From Solirubrobacter deserti (GTDB lineage: Bacteria; Actinomycetota; Thermoleophilia; Solirubrobacterales; Solirubrobacteraceae), in NCBI RefSeq assembly GCF_003344625.1, contig NZ_QPKJ02000003.1, positions 1 through 64,000 on the forward strand: DNA of 64,000 nucleotides, given 5' to 3'. Under the pieces are notes generated by a model. It made no database searches and was not told the origin of the DNA. It saw only the letters and a program-made list of their open reading frames with translations. Both the position numbers and the translations under genes were made by a program. Shown one piece after another: positions 56,203-64,000 of this stretch; positions within the stretch are counted from its first letter, which is position 1; every line of letters starts with the position of its first letter.

Positions 56203-56220
56203 TGGAGCAGTAGCGCCACG

Positions 56221-56248
56221 AGGGCCCCGCCGTCTCGGCGGGGCCCTT
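56221..56248 (+). terminator. Strong terminator
   Basis: AGGGCCCCGCCG pairs with CGGCGGGGCCCT around a TCT loop and is followed by TCGTG. It closes the carboxypeptidase transcript and may also serve the convergent regulator gene. Confidence 0.75.
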
Positions 56249-56291
56249 CGTGATGCACCGGGTGGGCTCGCCGCCCCCCGGACCCCCTGCT

Positions 56292-56900
56292 TTAGGCGGC
56301 GCGCTTGAAATGAAGGACGGCGAGCTCGGTCGGGAACACGTCGGTGTCCCCTTCGTTGTGGCGGTTCGCGCTTTCCTCCGCGATCGCCAGCGCCTGCTCG
56401 TGCGTCTTGGCCAGCAGCTTGTTGAGCTTCTTGAACGCCTTCTCGTCCAGTTCGAGCGGCGTGCGGTCGAGGATGACGTCAGGGTCTTGCAGGTGGCCGG
56501 CGTCAGCCGCCCCGGCGAGGTCGTTGACGAGTTCGGACAACGTTTCGCCGGTCAGCTCCCCGCGCAGCCCGGCGGGAAGCGTGCGCCACTGGTCGTCGTC
56601 CAGGTTCGGACGCGCCGTGGCCCGGTAGAAATGTTGCAACGCGCCCCGGCGCGGTTCGGTCCGCACGAGCTCGACGCAGTCGTAGTCGCGCAGCATGCGG
56701 ACGTGGTAGCTGACGACCCCGAGCGGGGCTCCGAGCTCCACCGCGAGATCGCCCGGGCTGGCGACGCGCTCGCCGAGTCGCTGCAGGATGCGCGCCCGCA
56801 AGGGGTGCGCAAGCGCTTTCGCGATCCGGGCTTCCGAGGTCTCCCCCGGTGGTCGATTCCGTCCGGTATTACCGGATGGGGTTGATGGACTGGTGGGCAT
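56292..56900 (-). CDS. ArsR-like winged-helix regulator
   Basis: About 202 residues from MPTSPSTPSGNTG; an ATG four codons upstream is also possible. Winged helix: IAKALAHPLRARILQRLGER, then VASPGDLAVELGAPLGVVSY and VELVRTEPRRGALQHFYRAT. The C-terminal helices (LSELVNDLAGAADAGHLQDP; ELDEKAFKKLNKLLAKTHEQ) probably dimerise. No clear target nearby. Confidence 0.8.
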   Translation of the reverse strand: MPTSPSTPSGNTGRNRPPGETSEARIAKALAHPLRARILQRLGERVASPGDLAVELGAPLGVVSYHVRMLRDYDCVELVRTEPRRGALQHFYRATARPNLDDDQWRTLPAGLRGELTGETLSELVNDLAGAADAGHLQDPDVILDRTPLELDEKAFKKLNKLLAKTHEQALAIAEESANRHNEGDTDVFPTELAVLHFKRAA

Positions 56901-57044
56901 GGTCGCCCGCAAGCCTACCCGTCAGCGCCCTTACCGCCCCGGAAAAGAGTCCGCGCGCGCCAACTCGCACGAAACGCAACCGCATTCGAGCGCCGCATGA
57001 AACCGGTTTCAAGCCAACAAAGCATTCAGTGCGGTCGAGAACCC

Positions 57045-57074
57045 TTGCGTTTGGCTCGCGACCCTGTTTACGAT
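57045..57074 (+). promoter_or_regulatory. Candidate promoter of a small RNA
   Basis: TTGCGT (57045-57050), 18-base spacer, TACGAT (57069-57074). The next 140 bases end in a strong terminator and contain no good gene. Confidence 0.45.
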
Positions 57075-57080
57075 CTCCAT

Positions 57081-57220
57081 GCCCAACGGTCGGCACCCCT
57101 CACGGACCCCCCGAAAGAGCGACCCTGCCGACCTCCCGCTCGGACCTGACCAGTCCAGCCCTTTGGCTGAAAGAGCGGTATTAGAGGCAGGGAGGGCCGG
57201 CGGTGCGCCGGCCCTCCCTT
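57081..57220 (+). ncRNA. Candidate small RNA
   Basis: About 140 bases from a predicted start at 57081 to the terminator at 57190-57220. The sequence has two similar GAAAGAGCG segments (57113 and 57166 areas) that could sit in loops. Support is limited to the promoter and terminator geometry and the absence of a credible ORF. Confidence 0.35.
57190..57220 (+). terminator. Very strong terminator hairpin
   Basis: GGGAGGGCCGGCG (57190-57202) pairs perfectly over 13 bases with CGCCGGCCCTCCC (57206-57218), loop GTG, then TT. Confidence 0.75.
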
Positions 57221-57431
57221 CATCTCCGCGCGCCGGCTGACGGCGTCGGGGCCAGAGCCGCTCGGCACGGCGCGTGCGGTTGACGAGGAATGCGTCGAGA
57301 CGGCAGAAAGTGGCCGCGACCTCACGTTCGGCGTACGTAAAGTTCGTGTGAGGCGCGGACCGCGTTCACGCAGTCGACGTGGTCGTCAGGCGTGCCATCC
57401 GGGTGACGCGGTCGGGCGCGACAATGGGGGG

Positions 57432-58457
57432 ATGCGCGCCGCCGTCATGCAGTCCTTCGGATCGCCCCTGTCGCTCGAGCGGGTCGACGACCCGGTGTGC
57501 GCGCCGGACGGCGCGGTCGTGAAGGTGCTCGCGACCGGGGTCTGCCGGTCCGACTGGCACGGCTGGATGGGCCACGACCCGTCGATCACGCTGCCGCACG
57601 TGGGCGGTCACGAGCTGTGCGGCGAGATCCTCGAGGTCGGCTCCGAGGTGCACGGGTTCGCGCCGGGCGATCGCGTGACGGTGCCGTTCTGCTGCGGCTG
57701 CGGCGTGTGCGAGCCGTGTCGGCTCGGCGAGACGCAGGTGTGCGAGCGCGACGTGCAGCCGGGCTTCACGATCTGGGGATCGTTCGCCGAGCTGGTCGCG
57801 CTGCCCAAGGCCGACCTGAACCTCGTGCGGGTGCCCGCGGAGCTGTCCTCCGTGCACGCGGCCTCGCTCGGCTGCCGGTTCATGACCGCGTGGGCCGCGC
57901 TGCACGTGCACGCGAGGGTGCGCGCGGGCGAGTGGGTCGCCGTCCACGGCTGCGGCGGCGTCGGGCTGGCGGCGGTGATGATCGCCGCGGCCGCAGGCGC
58001 ACAGGTGATCGCCGTGGACATCGACGAGCGCAAGCTGCAGCGGGCGCGCGAGCTGGGCGCGGTCGCCGGCGTGTCAGGGCAGGTCGTCGCGTCGATCGTC
58101 GAGCTCACCGGGGGCGGCGCGCACGTGTCGCTCGACGCACTCGGCTCGGTGACGACGTGCGTGAACTCGGTCTCGTGCCTGCGCCGCCGCGGCCGCCACG
58201 CGCAGGTCGGCCTGCTGCTGGGCGACCAGGCCGCGCCGCAGGTGCCGATGGGCCGCGTGATCTCCCGCGAGCTGCAGGTCCTCGGCGTCCACGGGATGGC
58301 GGTGCGCCACTACGACGGGATGCTGCGCGCGGTCGCCTCCGGCGCGGTCCAGCCCGGCGAGCTGGTGGCGAAGACGATCGGGCTGGACGGGGTCGGCGAG
58401 GAGGTCGCTTCGATGGGACGGTTTGCGCAGGACGGTGTGACGGTGATGGTGCCGTGA
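57432..58457 (+). CDS. Zinc-dependent alcohol dehydrogenase
   Basis: 341 residues from ATG 57432. MDR family: CRSDWHGWMGHDPSITLPHV (first zinc ligand), GGHELCGEILEVGSE, structural-zinc cysteines CGCGVCEPCRLGETQVCERD and NAD site VHGCGGVGLAAVMIAAAAGA. It oxidises an alcohol with NAD(P). The next gene starts at its stop (TGATG), so the two are coupled. Confidence 0.9.
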   Translation: MRAAVMQSFGSPLSLERVDDPVCAPDGAVVKVLATGVCRSDWHGWMGHDPSITLPHVGGHELCGEILEVGSEVHGFAPGDRVTVPFCCGCGVCEPCRLGETQVCERDVQPGFTIWGSFAELVALPKADLNLVRVPAELSSVHAASLGCRFMTAWAALHVHARVRAGEWVAVHGCGGVGLAAVMIAAAAGAQVIAVDIDERKLQRARELGAVAGVSGQVVASIVELTGGGAHVSLDALGSVTTCVNSVSCLRRRGRHAQVGLLLGDQAAPQVPMGRVISRELQVLGVHGMAVRHYDGMLRAVASGAVQPGELVAKTIGLDGVGEEVASMGRFAQDGVTVMVP

Positions 58458-59611
58458 TGACGGACTTCTACCTGCTCGACGAGAAGCTCACCGACGACGA
58501 GCGCGCCATCCGCGACCGTCTGCGCGCGTTCTGCGAGGCCGAGATCATGCCGGTGATCAACGGCTACTGGGAGCGGGCGGAGTTCCCGCTGCAGCTGGTC
58601 CCGAAGATTGCGGCGCTGCGGATGGCGGGCGGGACGATCGAGGGCTACGGCTGCCCCGGCATGAGCGCGACCGCGGCCGGCCTGGTGAGCATGGAGTGGG
58701 CGCGCGCGGACGGCAGCATGGGCACGTTCTACGGCGTGCACTCGAACCTCGCGATGCAGTCGATCGCGATGCTCGGCTCCGACGAGCAGAAGGAGCGCTG
58801 GCTGCCGCCGATGGCCGACCTGGACGCGATCGGCGCGTTCGCGCTCACCGAGCCCGAGCACGGCTCGGACGCGGTGCACCTCGAGTCCAGCGTGCGCCGG
58901 GACGGGGACGAGTACGTCATCAGCGGCCGCAAGCGCTGGATCGGCAACGCGTCGATCGCCGACGTGGTGATCGTGTGGGCGCGCGACGAGGACGGGCATG
59001 TCGGCGGCTACCTGGTCGAGAAGGGCACGCCCGGGTTCGAGGCGACGGTGATGACGGGCAAGACCGCGCTGCGCGCCGTCTGGCAGGCCGACATCACCAT
59101 GACCGACGTGCGCGTGCCGGCCGAGAACCGGCTCCCGGGCTGCCGCAACTTCCGGGACGTCGCCGGCGTGCTCGCCCGCACCCGCTACACCGTCGCCTGG
59201 CGCGCGCTCGGGATGGCGCTCGCCGCGTACGAGGCCGCGCTCGCCTACGCGCAGCGGCGCGAGCAGTTCGGCAAGCCGATCGCGTCCTACCAGCTCGTGC
59301 AGGACAAGCTCAGCCGCATGCTGGCCGAGATCACCGCCATGCAGCTGCTGTGCCTGCGGCTCTCCGAGCTCGCCGAGGACGGGCGGCTGACGGCGGGCAT
59401 GGCGAGCCTGGCGAAGATGAACCACGCCGCCAAGGCGCGCGAGATCGTCGGTCTGGCGCGCGACATCCTCGGCGGCAACGGCATCCTGCTCGAGAACCAC
59501 GTCGCGCGCCAGCACGCCGACATGGAGGCGATCTTCACCTTCGAGGGGACCGACTCGATCCAGTCGCTGATCGTGGCCCGCGAGATCACGGGCCACAACG
59601 CCATCACGTGA
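58457..59611 (+). CDS. Acyl-CoA dehydrogenase
   Basis: 384 residues. FAD enzyme: FALTEPEHGSDAVHLESSVR, KRWIGNASIADVVIVWARDE and QHADMEAIFTFEGTDSIQSL (catalytic Glu in FEGT). Similar in style to the glutaryl-CoA/isovaleryl-CoA type. Substrate unknown; an alcohol dehydrogenase precedes it in the same transcript. Ends in an 8-base convergent overlap with a second acyl-CoA dehydrogenase. Confidence 0.9.
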   Translation: MTDFYLLDEKLTDDERAIRDRLRAFCEAEIMPVINGYWERAEFPLQLVPKIAALRMAGGTIEGYGCPGMSATAAGLVSMEWARADGSMGTFYGVHSNLAMQSIAMLGSDEQKERWLPPMADLDAIGAFALTEPEHGSDAVHLESSVRRDGDEYVISGRKRWIGNASIADVVIVWARDEDGHVGGYLVEKGTPGFEATVMTGKTALRAVWQADITMTDVRVPAENRLPGCRNFRDVAGVLARTRYTVAWRALGMALAAYEAALAYAQRREQFGKPIASYQLVQDKLSRMLAEITAMQLLCLRLSELAEDGRLTAGMASLAKMNHAAKAREIVGLARDILGGNGILLENHVARQHADMEAIFTFEGTDSIQSLIVAREITGHNAIT

Positions 59612-60788
59612 AGGCCGGAAGCCCCGTGATCGCCTGACCGAGGATCAGCGTGTGCATCTCGTGCGTGCCCTCGTAGGTGAGCACGGACTCCAGGTTGTTC
59701 GCGTGCCGCAGCACCGGGTACTCGAGCGTCACGCCGTTCGCGCCCAGCACGGTCCGCGCCGTGCGCGCGACGTCGATCGCCGTGCTGACGTTGTGGTACT
59801 TGCCGTAGGAGACGTGCTGAGGCGTGAGCGTCCCCGCGTCCTTCATCCGGCCCAGGTGCAGCGCGAGCATCGTCGAGTTGCCGACTTTGACCGCCATGTC
59901 CGCGAGCTTGGCCTGCGTGAGCTGGTAGCCCGCGATCGGCTTGTCGAACTGCACGCGGGTCTTGGCGTAGTCCAGCGCCGCCTCGTAGCATGCGCGCGCG
60001 GCGCCCGCGGCCCCGAAGACGATCCCGAAGCGCGCCTCGTTCAAGCAGGACAGCGGCGCGCGCAGCGACGTCGCCTCCGGCAGGCGGTTCGCTTCCGGCA
60101 CCTCGACGCCGTCCAGCACGAGCTCGCTCGTCACCGACGCGCGCAGCGACAGCTTGCCGTGCATGTTCGGCGCGCTGAACCCGGGTGTCCCCTTCTCGAC
60201 CAGGAAGCCGTTGACCTTGCCTTCCTCGGTACGCGCCCACACGACGGCGACATCCGCCAGCGACCCGTTCGTGATCCACATCTTGGCGCCGTCGAGCACC
60301 CACCCGGCGTCCGTCTTCTTCGCGCGCGTGCGCATCGCGGCCGGGTTGGAGCCTGCGTCCGGCTCGGTCAGCCCGAAGCAGCCGATCAGCTTGCCCTCCG
60401 CCATCCCGGGCAGCCAACGCTCCTTCTGCTCCTCCGAGCCCCACTTCCAGATCGCGTACATCGCCAGCGAGCCCTGCACCGAGCAGAACGACCGCAGCCC
60501 TGAGTCGCCCGCCTCGAGCTCCAGGCACGTGAGCCCGTAGGCGGTCGCCGACGCGCCCGCGCAGCCGTAGCCCTCGAGGTGCATGCCGAGCAGGCCCAGT
60601 GCGCCCAGGTCCTGCCCGATCGACTCCGGGAGCGTCCCGGCCTCGAAGTGCTCGGCCACCACCGGCAGGAACTTCTCGCGCACGTACTGGCGCACGGTGC
60701 TGCGGATGAGCCGCTCCTCCTCGTCGAGCTGCGCGTCCAGCGCGAGCGGGTCGAGCGGATCGAAGGTCGGGAGCGTGGCGGTGGACAT
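59604..60788 (-). CDS. Glutaryl-CoA dehydrogenase-like
   Basis: 394 residues, the usual GcdH length. CFGLTEPDAGSNPAAMRTRA, KMWITNGSLADVAVVWARTE, and VLRHANNLESVLTYEGTHEM then HTLILG, the GcdH-type end with its catalytic Glu. It would convert glutaryl-CoA to crotonyl-CoA, as in lysine and aromatic breakdown. It is divergent from the MFS gene. Confidence 0.88.
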   Translation of the reverse strand: MSTATLPTFDPLDPLALDAQLDEEERLIRSTVRQYVREKFLPVVAEHFEAGTLPESIGQDLGALGLLGMHLEGYGCAGASATAYGLTCLELEAGDSGLRSFCSVQGSLAMYAIWKWGSEEQKERWLPGMAEGKLIGCFGLTEPDAGSNPAAMRTRAKKTDAGWVLDGAKMWITNGSLADVAVVWARTEEGKVNGFLVEKGTPGFSAPNMHGKLSLRASVTSELVLDGVEVPEANRLPEATSLRAPLSCLNEARFGIVFGAAGAARACYEAALDYAKTRVQFDKPIAGYQLTQAKLADMAVKVGNSTMLALHLGRMKDAGTLTPQHVSYGKYHNVSTAIDVARTARTVLGANGVTLEYPVLRHANNLESVLTYEGTHEMHTLILGQAITGLPAFT

Positions 60789-60843
60789 GACCGCAGCGTA
60801 CCCCGGTCGGATTCGTCTGACCTTTACCGGGTATTTAGGCGAA

Positions 60844-62307
60844 ATGAGGAGAGCCTGGCCCGCCTACCGCACCCTCTGGATCTTCCTGCTGCTCGGCTGG
60901 ACCGTCAGCGCCGCCGACCGCGCGCTCACCGGCCCGGTGGTCACGTGGATGATCGAGAACGAAGTCGGGTTCCTCGCGGGTGTCGAGAAGCCCTACGCGC
61001 TCGCGGGCCTGATCGGCGGCCTGTTCTTCGCCGGCTACATGCTCACCCAGTTCCCGGGCGGCTACCTCGGCGACAAGTACGGGCACCGCACGATCATCGT
61101 CATCAGCCTGATCTGGGCCGGCATCGCGACGATCATCAGCGGCGTCATCACCGGCCTGGTCGCGTTCATCGCCGTGCGCGTGATCACCGGCCTCGGGGAG
61201 GGCGCGTTCTACTCCAACGACCGCTCGCTGATCGCCGAGCAGACGCCGCGCGAGAAGCGCAGCCTCGGCATGGGCGTCGTGATCACCGGCCTCGCGCTCG
61301 GCATCACGATCGCGACCGTGTTCGCGCCGAACATGATCGGCCTCGGCGGCGACGTGTTCGGCGGGGAGGACGCGTGGCGGATGCCGTTCCTCATCCTCGG
61401 CGCGGCGACGCTCGTGGTCGGCATCGCCGTCGCGGCCTACTTCCGCCGCCAGGAGCCCGGCCTGCCGTACGGCCGGGCGCTCGTGCACATGCTGGCCTAC
61501 AGCGCGATCGGCCTCGCCGCCGTGATGGCGGTCTACTTCGTCGGCGACGCCGCCGGGCTCAGCGACCTCTGGATCGCGGTGCTCGAGGTGGGCCTCGCGC
61601 TCGGCCTGGTCGCGTTCGTGTTCGCCCGCAAGCAGGGCGAGCTCGCACCGGTCCTGCGCAACCGCGACCTGATGCTGATCAACGTCGCGTTCATCGCCGT
61701 GCTGTGGAACCTGTGGTTCTTCAGCTTCTGGTCGGTGTCGATCGTCGCCGACGCGGCGGGCTCGAGCTTCGGACGCTCCGCGCTGATCGCGGCGTTCAAC
61801 GCCGGCGCGGGCATCCTCGGCTTCCCGACGGGCGGCTGGCTGTCCGACGTCGCCGTCCGGCGCGGGATCGGCCGCAAGCCGCTCGTCGTCGCGTTCACCA
61901 CGTTGCAGTGCGTGCTGACCGTGATCTTCGGCTTCGTCGTCGCGGGCGGTGGCGCCAACGTGTGGGTGATGGCCGCGCTGCTGTTCTCCGCCAGCACGTT
62001 CTTCAACGCCATGCAGCCGATCGCGCAGGCGATGCTGGCCGACATCGCCGACCCCGCCCATCACGGCGCGGCGTTCGGGATGAACAACCTGATCGGCGAG
62101 ATCGGCGCCGTCCTCTCCCCCGCCGTCAGCGGGGCGCTGCGCGACGCCACGGGCGGCTGGTCGACCGCCGTCTTCGTGGACGCCGCGCTGATCGGAGGCG
62201 CCGTGATCCTCTTCCTGCTCGTGCGCGAGGCGACGGGCGGGGAGGAGCGGCCCGCCGGACGGTTCCGGCGGGCCAGATCCCTTACGGGTTCGTCGTCGAC
62301 AGCGTGA
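60844..62307 (+). CDS. MFS transporter
   Basis: 487 residues from ATG 60844 (MRRAWPAYRTLWIFLLLGWT). Twelve helices are expected; GGYLGDKYGHRTIIVISLIW matches the loop 2-3 MFS motif, and FPTGGWLSDVAVRRGIGRKP the equivalent loop 8-9. The family (hexuronate/aromatic-acid type ACS) often moves organic acids with protons. Overlaps convergently with the S15 gene end by 26 bases. Confidence 0.85.
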   Translation: MRRAWPAYRTLWIFLLLGWTVSAADRALTGPVVTWMIENEVGFLAGVEKPYALAGLIGGLFFAGYMLTQFPGGYLGDKYGHRTIIVISLIWAGIATIISGVITGLVAFIAVRVITGLGEGAFYSNDRSLIAEQTPREKRSLGMGVVITGLALGITIATVFAPNMIGLGGDVFGGEDAWRMPFLILGAATLVVGIAVAAYFRRQEPGLPYGRALVHMLAYSAIGLAAVMAVYFVGDAAGLSDLWIAVLEVGLALGLVAFVFARKQGELAPVLRNRDLMLINVAFIAVLWNLWFFSFWSVSIVADAAGSSFGRSALIAAFNAGAGILGFPTGGWLSDVAVRRGIGRKPLVVAFTTLQCVLTVIFGFVVAGGGANVWVMAALLFSASTFFNAMQPIAQAMLADIADPAHHGAAFGMNNLIGEIGAVLSPAVSGALRDATGGWSTAVFVDAALIGGAVILFLLVREATGGEERPAGRFRRARSLTGSSSTA

Positions 62308-64000
62308 ACGTCACCGTCTTGGAGTAGGTCCCCGTCCGCAGCGGATCGGTGGCCTTGATCAGCTGCTTGAACGTGACGCCGACCTTCTCGCCCGAGGTCG
62401 GTCCGGTCCAGGTCGACTTGGCGAGCTCGGCGCGCAGCGGCTCCGCGAGCGAGAACGCGCCGTTGGTCATGTGGCCGAGGTTGCTGACCGTCAGCGTCGC
62501 GTCACCGGCCGTCGAGGTGACGGTGGCGTCCGTGGTCGCCGTGTACTCCTGCTGGCGGCCCGGGATGAACGGATCGAACGCGGCCGGCGTGCCCAGCGTC
62601 AGCGAGAGCGTGGCCGGGACGGTTCCCGTCACATCGCCCGGCGTGGACGTGACGCCCTCGCCGATCGCGGACGCCAGCGCGCCCGAGCCACCGACGACCG
62701 GCAGCGTGACCGTGCTGCCGGCCAGGTCGAGCGACACCTGCGTCCCGGCGGCCGGGCGGATCGTGTACTCCCGGTCGCTCGAGAACACCATCAGGGCGAG
62801 CCGGCGGCCGGCCGGGATGACCGCGTCCTTGGCCTGCATCGTGAAGTTCAGGCGGTAGAACGTGCCGGGCGTGGTCGGCTCGGAGGTGTACTCGGAGTTC
62901 CGGTTCTCCGGGTCCATCCAGCCGCGCGTGATGATCGTGCCGTTGCCCGTCTCGGGGAAGGAGACGAGCGCGGCGCTGAAGTTCGCGCGCTTGCTGAAGG
63001 ACGCGTTGAGCGAGAGCTTGGGCGTGCCGCTGATGCGGATCGCGCTCTTGAGCGGAGCCGTCTGGTAGATCAGGCGGTTGGGCGAGCTGGCCGCGTTCAT
63101 CAGCGCGCCGGCGGTGATCGACGCGTCGTCGGTCAGCGTCTCCGCGCCGGCCGAGGGCCGCGGGTCGAACGTGAGGCCGCCGCGGGTGGCGCCGCCCGGC
63201 TTGAGCTTGAGCGTCGCGTCCTGCGTCGCGGGATCGGGCCAGTCGGCGTACGCCGTCGGGTTCTCGTTGCCGCACGCGAGGCTGACCGCCGCGCCGTCGG
63301 TGGCCGTGACCGTGCCGCTGAGCGTGAGGGTGTTGCCGTTGATCAGCTTGATCGTGCGAGCGGCGTTGCCCGCGATCGTCACCGCGTTGCCCACCATGTA
63401 GGCGCTCGCGTCGGCGACCGTGACCTTGTCGGACGCCGAGACGGCGCCGGCGACCGTCGTGTTGCGCGGCGGGCACGCATCCGCCTCGCGCACGACCCAG
63501 GACTTCACGCTGTCCACGCCGTTCTCGTGGCCCCACAGGTACTTCGTGAACCAGCGGTTGAGCATGTCGTACGGGATCGCCCGCGTGTGGCCGCCCTGGT
63601 GGAAGTAGAACTGGCGCGCGACGTTGTTGCGCTTGAGCACGTCCCACAGCTGGGCCGCGTTCTTGGTCATGACGTTGAAGTCGTTGCCGCCGTGGACGAG
63701 CAGGGTGGCGGCCTTGATCTTGTCCGCGTCCTTCATGTAGTTGCGCTCGTCCCAGGTGGCGTTGCGGTTGCCCGTGACGCGGTCCTGGGTGGCCGTGATC
63801 TCGTCGATGATCGGCCAGCACACCGAGCGGTTCGGGCGCGTGTCCTCGAGGCGGGAGTACGTGTACTCGGCCAGCACGTCGAGGTCCTCACCGAGGTAGG
63901 CGTTGGTGCCGCTCTGGCCGCCCGCGTCGCGGTGCGGGGCGCGCACGAGCCCGTACGAGCGGTAGTAGTCGTACCAGTCCGAGATCGCGGCGATCGGCGC
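62282..64000 (-). CDS. Secreted S15/CocE-type hydrolase, C-terminal part
   Basis: Incomplete: the start is beyond the right edge. At least 570 residues are present. The visible part begins within the catalytic region (RNYMKDADKIKAATLLVHGG, then NDFNVMTKNAAQLWDVLKRN, with the Asp of the triad near GGNDFN, and FHQGGHTRAIPYDMLNRWFT with the His). Then a PepX-C jelly roll (ISGTPKLSLNASFSKRANFS; TRGWMDPENRNSEYTSEPTT; GRRLALMVFSSDREYTI), then a final beta module (VPATLSLTLG to YSKTVTFTLSTTNP) shared with the DUF6351 protein. Such enzymes cleave Xaa-Pro dipeptides or esters. Confidence 0.85.
   Translation of the reverse strand, partial: APIAAISDWYDYYRSYGLVRAPHRDAGGQSGTNAYLGEDLDVLAEYTYSRLEDTRPNRSVCWPIIDEITATQDRVTGNRNATWDERNYMKDADKIKAATLLVHGGNDFNVMTKNAAQLWDVLKRNNVARQFYFHQGGHTRAIPYDMLNRWFTKYLWGHENGVDSVKSWVVREADACPPRNTTVAGAVSASDKVTVADASAYMVGNAVTIAGNAARTIKLINGNTLTLSGTVTATDGAAVSLACGNENPTAYADWPDPATQDATLKLKPGGATRGGLTFDPRPSAGAETLTDDASITAGALMNAASSPNRLIYQTAPLKSAIRISGTPKLSLNASFSKRANFSAALVSFPETGNGTIITRGWMDPENRNSEYTSEPTTPGTFYRLNFTMQAKDAVIPAGRRLALMVFSSDREYTIRPAAGTQVSLDLAGSTVTLPVVGGSGALASAIGEGVTSTPGDVTGTVPATLSLTLGTPAAFDPFIPGRQQEYTATTDATVTSTAGDATLTVSNLGHMTNGAFSLAEPLRAELAKSTWTGPTSGEKVGVTFKQLIKATDPLRTGTYSKTVTFTLSTTNP

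Larger units (their letters stand above)
56901..57431. other. 531-base intergenic region
   Basis: Contains the candidate small RNA at 57081-57220. The rest holds no gene I can support. The short frame starting at 57079 (MPNGRHPSRTPRKSD) reads through the terminator and is doubtful. Confidence 0.5.

Noticed and set aside
57079..57241. Short frame starting MPNGRHPSRTPRKSD
   Set aside because: Pro/Arg/Ala-rich, crosses the perfect 13-pair terminator hairpin, and has no ribosome site.

Overview
The window is very GC-rich actinobacterial chromosome, most likely from the Solirubrobacterales (Thermoleophilia: Solirubrobacter/Conexibacter-like). The clues are the codon use, the lineage-style secreted protein with a TYANVVASLALFLALGGGAYA signal segment at 13652-14260, a sigma/anti-sigma-like fusion followed by a secreted Ig-like protein, dense ATGA/GTGA gene overlaps, and an aromatic-acid catabolic repertoire. 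The genus is inference.

Region 1 (1-13.6 kb) is an accessory island, visibly less GC-rich than the rest. Mostly single, small, unrelated genes lie on either strand (an Imm7 immunity protein, a DUF262/DUF1524 defence-type protein, a DUF5063 protein, a GreA-C-like protein and several orphans). They are separated by at least 14 copies of a short motif, all in the same orientation, with core TTYTCGACGRWT; several copies are followed by a short hairpin. A decayed IS110-family element ends at one copy. The layout looks like a mobile gene-cassette array, but the sites do not fit the standard integron attC model and no integrase is in view. This is the most interesting part of the window.

Region 2 (13.6-24.8 kb) begins with host-like secreted and regulatory genes (13.6-17.9 kb). 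It continues as a plasmid/ICE-like module (18.0-24.2 kb): putative replication initiator, ParA, small partner, small membrane protein, replication-relaxation-like protein and a TraD/VirD4-like coupling ATPase, the last five in one overlapping operon. It lies beside the 3' end of a tRNA-Asp gene. No integrase was recognised.

Region 3 (24.8-30.2 kb) is chromosomal: an RTX-like secreted protein, a 22-residue membrane peptide, an MMPL transporter, a phosphofructokinase with PPi-type residues and an MFS transporter.

Region 4 (30.1-52.4 kb) is centred on aromatic acids. pobA makes protocatechuate. A complete protocatechuate branch of the beta-ketoadipate pathway, pcaIJFHGBDC, lies in one overlapping operon with an IclR regulator and a Fur protein. 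An eight-gene operon (ABC importer of the branched-chain amino-acid type with fused ATPases, MaoC, SDR, amidohydrolase, acyl-CoA ligase) sits behind a MarR gene and probably imports and activates a carboxylic substrate. Small regulatory units (ArsR-SRPBCC-DHFR-like; TetR with a divergent membrane protein and two operators) lie between.

Region 5 (52.4-64 kb) holds a large secreted M14 carboxypeptidase, an ArsR-like regulator, a candidate small RNA, an alcohol dehydrogenase and acyl-CoA dehydrogenase pair, a second acyl-CoA dehydrogenase, an MFS transporter and the C-terminal part of a secreted S15/CocE-type hydrolase. The hydrolase's C-terminal module is shared with the DUF6351 protein at 42559-45006.
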